A model generated the notes under the pieces. The model was not told the origin of the DNA and did not search any database. It saw only the letters and a program-made list of their open reading frames with translations. Shown piece by piece: positions 45,950-55,384 of a stretch of DNA of 64,000 nt. The stretch is from the NCBI RefSeq assembly GCF_042186555.1, contig NC_133327.1, positions 53,518,065-53,582,064 of the forward strand, written 5' to 3'. The DNA comes from Aquarana catesbeiana (Eukaryota; Chordata; Amphibia; Anura; Ranidae). Both the position numbers and the translations under genes were made by a program. Within the stretch, counting starts at the first letter, position 1; every line of letters starts with the position of its first letter.

Positions 45950-47548
45950 AAATAACCAGTCTGAGGAATGCATCTTTATTTAATCCTCCTGGTAAACCAA
46001 CTTCTAGTATTACAATATTTAAAGATTTAGTTCTGCAGGACCTACAACGAGTAAAATTTAAAAAGGAACAACAAAAAGATTTACAAGAGGGCATGGAATC
46101 ACTATGTGAAAGAAAAAAACCTCAGTATATGCCCAGCAGACAAGGGAGGAGGAATCGTGCTTTTAAAAAAGCAAGATTACTTGGATGAGATGGATCATCT
46201 CCTATCAGATAGAGATACTTACATTATTCTTAAAAAGGACCCCATAAATGTTTATAAACGACTTTTCAATAATATGATTCAGTATGGGTTCAGGAAGGGA
46301 GTTATTAATAAAAAGGAGCTGGAATTTTTAATACCATTAGCACCTCGGACACCTATTATTTATTACCTTCCCAAGGTGCATAAAAATCCCCTCCACCCAC
46401 CGGGCCGCCCCATAGTGAGTGGCATAGACTCACTTACCTCACGTCTAGGGAAGTTTGTTGATTTTTTTTCTCCAACCTTCGGTAACCAAGACCCCAGTGT
46501 TTCAGAAAGATTCCATGCAAATTATCAATGAAATTTCGAAATGTGATATAGATGAGGATGTCTTGCTGGTAACAGCGGACATCTCATCTTTATATACTAT
46601 TATCCCACATGAGTTGGGATACCAGGCTGCAAAGTATTTTCTAACCAAGGAAAGCCCCATACTTTAGATTTTATTTTGAGGTTACTGAAATTTGCGATGG
46701 AGCATAATTATTTTATTATGGAGGAGAATACTATTTACAAAGCACTGGAGTGGTGATGGGGGCAAAATTTGCACCAAGCCTCGCCAACTTATTCATGGCC
46801 CTATGGGAGAATGATGTTCTCTTCTCCGCAAACGATTCTCACCTCCTTTCCTGGCGTTGCTACATTGATGATGCCTTTTTTTTGTGGAAGAGGGGCGAGG
46901 AATCACTACATTCATTTATGTGGAGTGTTAATGACAACCAGTGGGGGATTAGATTCACATACGAATATAGTATATCATCTGTTCATTTTCTAGATTTGAT
47001 TTTTTTTAAAGAGCAGGGTCAATTATTAACTAAAACATTCTTCTGGAGGAGAATACTATTTACAAAGCACTGGAGTGGCGATGGGGGCAAAATTTACACC
47101 AAGCCGCGCCAACTTATTCGTGGCCCTATGGGAGAATGATGTTCTCTTCTCCGCAAATGATTCTCACCTCCTTTTCTGGCGTTGCTACATTGATGACGTC
47201 TTTTTTTTTGTGGAAGAGGGGCGAGGAATCACTACATTCATTTATGTGGAGTATTGATGACAACTAGTGGGGGATTAGATTCACATATGAATATAGTATA
47301 TCATCTGTTAATTTTCTAGATTTGATTATTTTTAAAGAGCAGGGTCAATTATTAACTAAAACATTCTTCAAATTGACAGATAAAAATGGATATATTCCAA
47401 TAGATAGCTGCCATCACCCAAATTGGCTGAAGGCCATACCTAAAGGGCAATTTCAGCGAATCAGAAGAAACTGTTGTCATATAAATGATTTTGAATCTCA
47501 AGCTTACATTAAAAAATCGTTTTATGGAGAAGGGATATGACCCTCTAG
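45950..47548 (+). pseudogene. Penelope-like reverse transcriptase, broken
   Basis: Frames give FNPPGKPTSSITIFKDLV, ICPADKGGGIVLLKKQDYLDEM, IIYYLPKVHKNPLHPPGRPIVSG, LLVTADISSLYTIIPHE, GAKFAPSLANLFMALWE, CYIDDAFFLW, SSVHFLDLIFFKE and HPNWLKAIPKGQFQRIRRNC. The PADKGG, KxHKxP.GRPIVS, DxxSLYTxIPHxxG and IDD blocks in that order are those of Penelope-like elements, which prime at DNA breaks and resemble telomerase. There are frameshifts near 46150, 46530 and 46660 and a 325-bp tandem duplication of the catalytic part. No GIY-YIG endonuclease is seen. Confidence 0.75.
46720..47366 (+). repeat. 325-bp tandem duplication within the RT
   Basis: GGAGGAGAATACTATTTACAAAGCACTGGAGTGG starts at 46720 and again at 47045. 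The two units match to ACTAAAACATTCTTC, after which only the second continues into AAATTGACAGATAAA. Both encode the IDD motif. Confidence 0.85.
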
Positions 47549-47925
47549 TTCTCTTGTCACCTCATCCTATGCTCACCTCTAGGACTTATCCAGAGCCTCT
47601 CCCATCCTCTGGAACTCCTTACCCCAGTCTGTCCAAGTATCTCCTACTCTGTCCACTTTCAGACGATCCCTGAAAACTTGTTTCTTCAGAGAAGCATATC
47701 TGGCCCCCACCTAACAACTGTACATTTATTTTCTCCATCAGCCCATCCCCCACAGTTATTACCTCTTGTATCTCTTGACCTTCCCACTTAAATTGTACGC
47801 TTTAATGAGCAGGATTCCTACTGTATTAAACTGTATTGTAATTGTACTGTCTGCCCTTATGTTTTAAAACGCTGCGTAAACTGTCAGCGCTATATAAATC
47901 CTGTATAATAATAAATAATAATACA
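47549..47925 (+). repeat. Rex1/Babar-like LINE 3' end
   Basis: CCTCTGGAACTCCTTACCCCAGTCTGTCC...TCAGACGATCCCTGAAAACTTGTTTCTTCAGAGAAGC encodes the C-terminal W/GTxLPQSVQ..LSTFRRSLKTxFFREA module. It ends GCGCTATATAAATCCTGTATAATAATAAATAATAATA. It directly follows the Penelope-like piece. Confidence 0.6.
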
Positions 47926-48759
47926 TACTCTGGCACATGCCGGAGTGTGAGCAATAAATTTAAGCCCATTATTCATGGTTATTTCTAAACTGATTACCTT
48001 TAGGGGCTTTTAAAGTATCGCCTATGGAAAATATAGGGTACTATAGTCTGTCGCAGCTTCATGGGCGCACACAATTTTAAGCTTTGACATGTTGGGTATC
48101 TATTTACTCAGCACATCCTCATCTTTTATATATTTTTACAAACAAATGAGTAATATATTGCATTTATTGTGTGGCATAAAAATTGGAACTACCACTTTTT
48201 TATTCTCTAAGGTGTCTTTTTTCAGAAAATATATAATATTTAAGGGCTTTAACTAGTCTTCAGGCAAAAAATAAAATCAAAATCAAAAACAGCTCTGGTA
48301 GTGAAGGGGTTAAGCCATGTAACAGAAAGGAATTTTACAGCAAGAGCAGTCCGGTTGAAAAGGAAGGATTTCCTACTGTAAGGGTGGTTAAGCAGTAAAG
48401 GTTTCTAAGGCTAGATCCACACTGTTGCATTACTTTGACACGCTTGATAACATGCATTATTTTGTATATTACCATGCTTTGTGTGATTTGAATGTGTTGC
48501 CTAAAGCACTAAAAAACGTCTATGCGTTAATTTTGTTAATGCAGCACACAATAGTGTGTGGTTATATATTGTAGCGCACTACCATGCAGGTGCATTGGCA
48601 AGATGCACAGGGGTGCCATTAGGAATGATTGGCACAGCAGTGCATCAATGCGCATTTGCTGCAGCTTAACAGTGCAAATTAAATTGTTTGAACCTTAGAG
48701 CCCTGTGTATATTCTTTTACATTTGTCATGAATGAATATAACATGTAGATCTCTTTTAG
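47926..48759. other. Sequence upstream of lectin copy 2
   Basis: Repeat remnants (TATCGCCTATGGAAA...TGTCGCAGCTTCATGGGCGC, similar to 26190-26215) and AT-rich DNA. The promoter and any 5' UTR exon of copy 2 should be here, but I see no convincing TATA or donor site. Confidence 0.3.
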
Positions 48760-48870
48760 TTTCCGTGAACTAGAATTGAGATTCAACAGCGATAGAAATG
48801 AAATTGTTACTCACTCTCGTCCTCTTCTGGCTCATGACTGATACTGCCTATGCCCTTTGCCCTCCAGAAT
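48760..48870 (+). other. Lectin copy 2, signal-peptide exon
   Basis: Acceptor ATCTCTTTTAG at 48759, 38-bp leader, ATG at 48798, donor T|GTAAGT. The layout is the same as in copy 1. Confidence 0.75.
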
Positions 48871-49194
48871 GTAAGTTGGCTTAATTTAAAAACAATTATT
48901 TTTTTTTTGCTGTCATTAAAGAATCAACCCCAGGGTATAAAATAAATGGGATGCTTTACAGTTTACATTGTTTTGATTTTTCTATTTATTAAAAAATGTT
49001 CTGCATCTGTAAAATCTTGTATGAAATATAAATATGTGAAAAATATCAGCTATGAGTCACATCTTAATTAAACAACACTAAAACCACTTAATAAAAGCAA
49101 CATTAACCAGAAAAAACACTAAAGCCATTTTCAGATCTCAGCTGTGAGCCTATCTATTCAGCAACTCCATTGTTAATACTTTTTGCTGTCATCG

Positions 49195-49462
49195 GGGTTA
49201 GTTTACTAAAGATACATAGACTGTGCACTTTGCAAAGTACAGTTGCACTCTGCAAGTGCAGTTGCTCCAGAGCTTAGTAAACGAGGCAAATCTTCACTTT
49301 GCAAAGAGTACCCAATCACGTGCAAGGAAAATTAAAAAAACTACTTGCACATGATTGGATGATGGAAGTCAGCAGAGCTTCTGCTCATTTAGTAAGCTCT
49401 GGAGCAGTAACTGCACTTTGCAAAGTGCACAGTCTATTTGCCTTTGTAAATCAACCCCACTG
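49195..49462. mobile_element. MITE with GGGGTTAGTTTACTAAAG ends
   Basis: Left GGGGTTAGTTTACTAAAGATACATAGACTGTGCACTTTGCAAAG, right CTTTGCAAAGTGCACAGTCTA...TTTGTAAATCAACCCC, inverted. It lies in intron 1 of lectin copy 2. Confidence 0.75.
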
Positions 49463-49539
49463 TCTTGCTTAATCTTCTCAGTGTAATCTAAAAAAAAAAC
49501 AAGAGTAAAAAAAAAATGAAAAAAAAAAACAAAAAACGT

Positions 49540-49545
49540 ATATAC

Positions 49546-49605
<60 letters not shown>

Positions 49606-49910
49606 AATTGGTCTTTTAAAGGGTAGTCTATCAAAAGAAAACAGACACAAAATTGTTAAAATACATTGTAAAAAAACATTTATATTTGTATATATATATG
49701 TATATATAGATATATATATATCTATATATATCTATATATATAGATATATCTATATATATCTATATATATATAGATATATATAGATATATATATATCTATA
49801 TATATCTATATATATATATAGATATATATAGATATATATCTATATATATATAGATATATATAGATATAGATATATATCTATATATATCTATATATAGATA
49901 TATATGCACT
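49540..49910. repeat. (TA)n and TATATAGATATATCTA repeats
   Basis: TA tract 49541-49590, then ATATATCTATATATAGATATA words from 49685 to 49910, self-complementary on a large scale. Confidence 0.95.
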
Positions 49911-49912
49911 AT

Positions 49913-50112
49913 GGGGGTTATTTACGAAAGGCAACTCCACTTTGCACTACAAGTGCACTCGCTGTAAATCTGAGGGGGAAATGCAAGGAAAATAAAAAAC
50001 AGCATTTTAGCTTGCACATGATTGGATGATAAAATCAGCAGAGCTTCCCCTCATTTTAGATCTTCCCCTCAGATCTACAGCGACTGCACTTCCAAGTGCA
50101 CTTGCACTAGCT
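49913..50112. mobile_element. MITE related to 1-101
   Basis: GGGGGTTATTTACGAAAGGCAACTCCACTTTGCACTACAAGTGCAC opens it, and GTGCACTTGCACTAGC closes it. The arms have CTGTAAATCTGAGGGG and CCCCTCAGATCTACAG. Confidence 0.65.
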
Positions 50113-50249
50113 TCCCCAGGATAGAAGCCGTGTTGCATGGTCCAATCCAAGGCTTTTACCTTCTCTAAAGCTGGCCATAGAACGACTGAAATTCGTCCAG
50201 TTCAGCTGGGAGCTGGTTCAAGCTGGCAGACTAGTGATAGGCTTTAAAT

Positions 50250-51096
50250 TGGTTAGAAAGGAAGAAGTTTTTTTGAGTTAAGGATTTTTTTTTTTGAAGA
50301 ATCATACTTACCTAGGTGGATGCAGTATCTATCCAATGCTGCATATGTCCCCCGCCCGCTCTAAGACTGAGAACCGAGTGATCAATCACCGCGGATCATT
50401 CAATTCTCAGCTCTCTGTGAACAGAGAGCCAGCTGCTGTCAGTCACAGCTCTCAGCTCTGCCCCCTTCTCGCTTACTGGAGCACTGAGCTATGGAGGGGG
50501 TGGGCCAGGCTCTCAGCGGCTCACTAAGAGGCTGAGCCAGGTGTTGGTCCAGGGTTCTGGTTCTTTCCCCACTCTGGACTGGCACTATGATGTCAGCCGA
50601 CAGCTGTCTGCTAAAAAACGGTCACAGGAGTGCAGAACGAACTTCACTCCTATGATCCACAGGAGAAGTACAGCAAAAACAAGCTCTGGCTGTACTTCTA
50701 TCTTAATGCATTCTATGCATTAGGTAAAACACCTTCTGGGTGCAGCCCCCCTTATACTTTCCAGACCCCATCTAGATCCAGCCATGTGCATGAGAGTAGC
50801 GGCTTTCCTTCTCCTACTTAACTCACACAGCAGCGGAAGCTGGTGCTGTCAATCACAGCCAGTGAGCCAATGAGGAGAGGGCGGGGGCAGGGACAATATC
50901 CATTCACAGGAGCGCAGCTTGGGAGTGAGCCTGCTTGAGTGTCCCCATAGCAAGAGGAGGAGCTAGGACTGCCGATAGGGAACCAAAAAGGAGAGGATCA
51001 GGGCTGCTCTGTGCAAAACCATTGCACTGATCAGGTAAGCATAACATGTTCGTTATTTTTTTTTTTTTAATCACAACCTTTAGAATCACTTTAAGT
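50250..51096. repeat. TTAAAG...CTTTAA family, diverged double copy
   Basis: GAGTTAAGGATTTTTTTTTTGAAGAATC at the left and TTTAGAATCACTTTAA at the right. CTTACCTAGGTGGATGCAG (50308) matches, inverted, TGCATCCACCTAGGTAAG of 44488-44959; GCACTGATCAGGTAAGCA matches CTTACCTGA-type words of other copies. Confidence 0.5.
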
Positions 51097-51419
51097 GCAC
51101 AACATCAGGGTCCCCCACCCTGAGCAAAGTAGCTTGCACTTACAGTTTATTGATGATCATCAAACAGACGTCTGTCTGTTTAAAACAACAACAAAAAAAG
51201 CCAAGAAGAAGAGGACCCAGCAAGTCTCATGATTATAAACATCATGAAAAAGGTAAGACTTAAAAAACAATAACGATAACATGCCTCTAGTGGGGACCTC
51301 AAGAGGAAAGGGGCCTGGAGTCCAGATTTGGGCTATAAGCGGTTGGCCTTTACTTATTTTTAAGGAGACATTGTAATCTGGAACTAAAAATCTCTGCATT
51401 GTATCCCTTTTACCCACAG

Positions 51420-51721
51420 ATAGAAATGTTGCCCTAAAAAGGCCGCGCATCCCAGTCTTCTGTCTTCTACAACTTTGATATCGGGTATCTCTCCCTTGCT
51501 ATAAACGCTATTGATGGAAACCTAAATTCTCACTTTGGCTTTGGGTCCTGCTCCAGCACAAACAATGATGAGTCAGCCTGGTGGAGGGTGGACTTGCATG
51601 AGCCACATATAATATCCCACGTCACCATCACTAACAGAGGAGACTGCTGTGGGGAATGGATCAACAGAGGTTTACTACTCATTGGAAACTCACTGCAAAA
51701 TAACGGAAATAACAATCCAAT
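51420..51721 (+). other. Lectin copy 2, main domain exon with extra base
   Basis: Acceptor TTTTACCCACAG, donor AT|GTAAAT. The exon is 302 bp, where 3n+4 (301) would be needed; copy 1 has 286. The insertion is in CTAAAAAGGC. Confidence 0.85.
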
Positions 51722-52907
51722 GTAAATATATATTTTTAAATAACAATCCAATGTGAATATATTCTTTAAATAACAATCTACTGTAATGTGAATACAATTT
51801 AAAAAAATATCTTTTTTCCCAGTTATATTTATTGTGATATTTGGGGGGAGCCTCGGCTCACCAGCCAGTTGTGTAGGTAAAAGCAAAAGTTAAATGAAAA
51901 CAGCTTGCTTTAGCATAGGAAAACTAAACAAAACAGTCACACTTCTGGTACATAAAATAAAACTTTGGCTCACTGCCATTACAGTCTTGTCCTACCACAG
52001 GGTATTTTAAGTTCCCGCTTGCTTCAGCTGGTTCAAAAATGTTGCAAGAGCTCAGCAGCAGGGTCTCAGTAACAAGACCCCCACTCCTCACAAAACTGTG
52101 ACCTGCTCCACTGAACACCTTATGGACACCTGCTGGCTGCTTCCTTCACCTTTCAGCCCTTGCAGGCAGGTTAACCCTTTCAGGACCAAAGTCTACATAG
52201 TCAAGGTTGGAGGCTGTTTCCCACTCAATATCTATTTGAGCCTCTGAATTCCCTTTCCCACACCTGGACTTAACAATACTGAGAAAGCTGTAAACTGTTT
52301 TTTCCTGTTGTACCGACCCCTCACCCTATATAGGTGAGAATCTCTAGGTACTCTTTCTGTCTATCATCGCCCCCACAACCCAAATGATGGTGGCACATAC
52401 CAGCCTTCCAGGACCCATCCCTGGAGAAAATGTTTAGAAGCCCGCTTCACAGCGTTTGAGGGCTTATTTAATTACATTTATCTTGATTACAGTATCCTAT
52501 GAGTGAGTTATTGTCAGTGAAACTATTAACGCACTGAAAACGAACAAAATGGCCTAGAAAGAAAGGGGGTGTAACATACTGGTATTGAGGTAGTTAAAGA
52601 ATACCTGGTAATTCTGCCATAAAGGTCCTTGGTCAGGCACTTACTGTAATGGGTTGACACCTGACTTCCAATTGTACCCTTGCATTGTCACCCTCTTTCA
52701 CGTGCCCCTGGTGGAGCATACGTGTAAAACACACATGGCACAGTCATGGTACACTATTGTCAACTATTGAAATAAAAACATGCAAAAGTTTTCAGCAGAT
52801 TCAGTGATTGGGTCTACTTTAATATTTTATATGTTTAAAGGTTGGTAGTGTGTATTATTGTTAATATTAAATTATTTTGTTTTCTGTCATTCTACTTCTC
52901 TATTTAG
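51722..52907 (+). other. Intron 2 of lectin copy 2
   Basis: Opens with a short tandem echo of the exon end (AATAACAATCCAATGTAAATAT... three times, 51708-51790). The rest is anonymous and non-coding. Confidence 0.6.
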
Positions 52908-53118
52908 GTGTGCAGAGATTAGCGGCATGTCAAATGGCTCCACCCAAACCTTCCAGTGTAAGGGAATACTTGGCCAATACGTGAACATCATCTTACTGCA
53001 CAAAAGCAAATATCTGCAGCTCTGTGAAGTTCAGGTCTTTGGTATCCCTTTATCCCAGCTACCTGTCTCCAGCTTTGATCATTTGTTATCACCCTCCTCA
53101 TCATCAACAATAAATTAG
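52908..53118 (+). other. Lectin copy 2, last exon
   Basis: Acceptor CTCTATTTAG. It encodes CAEISGMSNGSTQTFQC, GQYVNIILLHKSKYLQLCEVQVFG and a Ser-rich tail ending STIN. Stop TAG at 53116-53118. AATAAA at 53109-53114 overlaps the end, and another is at 53204-53209. Confidence 0.85.
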
Positions 53119-53203
53119 TACCTCTAATGGCATTTTATTTCCCATGTCCCTTGGCTCAATTCATTTAAAGGAATTAATATAAAAAGAATGCGCTATAGAC
53201 ATA

Positions 53204-53209
53204 AATAAA
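53204..53209 (+). promoter_or_regulatory. Polyadenylation signal of lectin copy 2
   Basis: AATAAA 86 bp after the stop codon. Confidence 0.45.
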
Positions 53210-53231
53210 CAAAAGCAGCAAGTCTACAATC

Positions 53232-53600
53232 TTGAGGCCCCTTTCACACTGGGGCGGCGTCAGCGGTAAAGTGGCGCTATATTTAGCGTCGCTTTACCAT
53301 CATTTTACATGTGGTATTCGGCCGCTAGTGGGGCGGTTTTAACCCCCACTAGCGGCCAAAAAGGGGTTAAACCGCCTGCAAAGCGCCGCTGCAGCAGCGC
53401 TGTACCGGCGGTATAGCCACGCTGCCCCATTGATTTCAATGGGCAGGAGCGGTGTAGGAGCGTCCTGCCGGCGCACCGCTCCAGTGTGAAAGCCCTCGGG
53501 AGAGACTGCAGCGGCTGTTTCAGGGCGCTTTGCAGGAGCTATTTTTAGCGCTGTAGCGCCTGCAAAGCGCCCCAGTGTCTGTGCCCCAGTGGCCTGCAAA
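53232..53600. repeat. GC-rich MITE
   Basis: AGGCCCCTTTCACACTGGGGCGG at the left; the interior has CACTAGCGGCCAAAAAGGGG/GGCCGCTAGTGGGG inverted around 53330 and CAGTGTGAAAGCCC at about 53480. It is non-coding. Confidence 0.55.
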
Positions 53601-53609
53601 GTGCCCCAG

Positions 53610-54645
53610 TGGTCTGACAAAAATTGTGTGAATGAATAAAGTGAAAACAGTGCAGCGCTAAGAATCAAATGTTGAGTATTGACATATCAACATACCGTGA
53701 TATACAAAATACATTGTGATTAGCATATACAAAAAACTCTAACACCATTATCTGATTGACAGTGTCTCTAAATAAAGTAAACCAAAAAAAAAATTACTGC
53801 GCTTCCCTACACCCCCAAGCTGCAGTTCTAATTCATAGGTACAAGAATCAAATAAGTAGAACAATTAACAGAACCGCGCTAAAAAACTAAAAAACGTACG
53901 TTTCGTCCTATTGGACGTTGTCATAGGAACGTTCCTATGACAACGTCCAATAGGACGAAACGTACGTCGGAAGGCAGACGCGCTGACGTTATCGTTTCCA
54001 TCTCACTGTGAACGGGTGCATGCAGGCCGGCCGGCTGTTATACAATACATGCTGTTTTATTCGATACTTCTATGTAAGTGTGCTACTTTTACTTTTACTT
54101 ATTAAATTGTTTATGCGGATTCACACTATGGAGGATGTGTCTTTCATTCCCCTGGGTTCCTTTTGCTGAGTTTTGGCCTCTATGACGGAGAGTTCCGGGT
54201 GATCCTCCCTCCATGCTGAGACCGATGGTGGTGTCCCCGCAGAGTGGATTTCGAACATAAGCTTTAATTAAGCTTACCTCTGGTAAGCGTACATCTTTAT
54301 AGGTGGTGGATCCTTCTCACAAGGTGTTTTTGTTCATTAAGGCTTCAATCACTACTGGTGGAACTATCTACATTAAGGACTGTTTTCATTTGAAGTCACT
54401 ATCAGTCACGGACTTAATCTTTTTTTTTATCACCTCTTACAATTTATTTGCCTTAAAGTTTTTTAATACAGTCACAATATCCATCAACTATTTAACTAAT
54501 CACAATCATGTTGCATTGATATTTGGGTTTAGAATATAATATGTGGTTTTGATTTTAACACATTATTTGAGATATTTTGGTCGATGGGAATTTTACCTAC
54601 TATAGTTTTTTAGCGCGGTTCTGTTAATTGTTCTCTAAATAAAGT
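53610..54645. mobile_element. Foldback-type element with perfect central palindrome
   Basis: AGAACAATTAACAGAACCGCGCTAAAAAAC (53859-53888) is inverted at 54606-54634. Between them are the 74-bp palindrome and GGATTCACACTATGGAGG/CCCTGGG text like that of 16768-18856. No coding region is seen. Confidence 0.6.
53894..53967. repeat. Perfect 74-bp palindrome
   Basis: 37-bp arms, no spacer, centre between 53930 and 53931. It contains TTTCGTCCTATTGGACG and its complement. Confidence 0.95.
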
Positions 54646-55006
54646 GCACTGTGCAAATTGTAAATCAACATTGGTAGTATAGTCCCATTGGTGATTAAAA
54701 CATTAATCCATTAGTATATATTGATGGGAAGGAATGCAGGAGTGTAAGACTAAAGGGGAGAAGATTAAATATGCTTACCAGAAGGTAACATCAATCAGGC
54801 ATGTAATATCAATGCTTTGGATAGCGAGAGGTGCAATTCCTCCTCCTCAGCTGAGCCACCTCAGGCAACCTCGACCCAGCATGTGAGAATATGGATCAGG
54901 ACGGCAATGTCCCAGATGGTAAAAAACCTCCATTAACCACAGAACCATTTGGTAGGTTTATGGTTAACAGCATCCATAAAAAAAACACAGAATGCCTCCA
55001 CATTGT

Positions 55007-55384
55007 GAAAAACCATACGGTTATGGATCTATTTAGAATAAAAAGGCTTTACAAGGGATTCCAAGATGTATTGCATCAAGTAAAAAATCTCCTCTGTGAT
55101 CACAAAAGCATAAAATTCAAACAGGCACAATGGCATGGAAAAGACTCATCAAACCCTACGCATTTCGTCTACAAAGACTTCAACCGGGGTAGCTGGATAC
55201 CCCAGTTGAAGTCTTTGTAGACAAAACGCATCTGGTTTGATGAGTCTTTTCCATGGTATTGCGTCTTTTTGACTTTTAATGCTTTTTGTGACCACAGAGG
55301 TGTTTTTGTACTTGATACATTACATCTTGGAATCTATGTAAAGCCTTTTTATCCTAAATAAACCCATAGCCATACGGTTTTTCA
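55007..55384. repeat. Inverted repeat, about 180-bp arms
   Basis: AAAACCATACGGTTATGG... to CTACAAAGACTTCAACC is inverted as GTTGAAGTCTTTGTAGAC...CCATACGGTTTTTC, centre about 55195. The 109-codon frame at 54891-55220 runs into the arm and has no known domain. Confidence 0.85.

Larger units (their letters stand above)
48798..53118 (+). pseudogene. F-type lectin (fucolectin), copy 2, frameshifted
   Basis: Exons 48798-48870, 51420-51721 and 52908-53118 have the same phases (1, 2) as copy 1. The protein would have 194 residues: signal peptide MKLLLTLVLFWLMTDTAYA, then the lectin domain (ALNAIDGN-type site read as AINAIDGN, SAWWRVDLH, TITNRGDCCGEW, LQLCEVQVFG). An extra A in the run 51436-51440 shifts the frame and brings TGA at 51476-51478. 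Beyond it the frame is clean for 240 bp. The binding motif is also degraded: Ser replaces the first His and Trp the last Arg of HX26RxDx4R. The frameshift may be real or an assembly error; the changed residues favour loss of the classical fucose site either way. Same strand as copy 1. Confidence 0.75.

Noticed and set aside
54891..55220. A 109-codon frame starting MDQDGNVPDGKKPP
   Set aside because: It runs into an inverted repeat arm and no homologue is recognised; probably chance.
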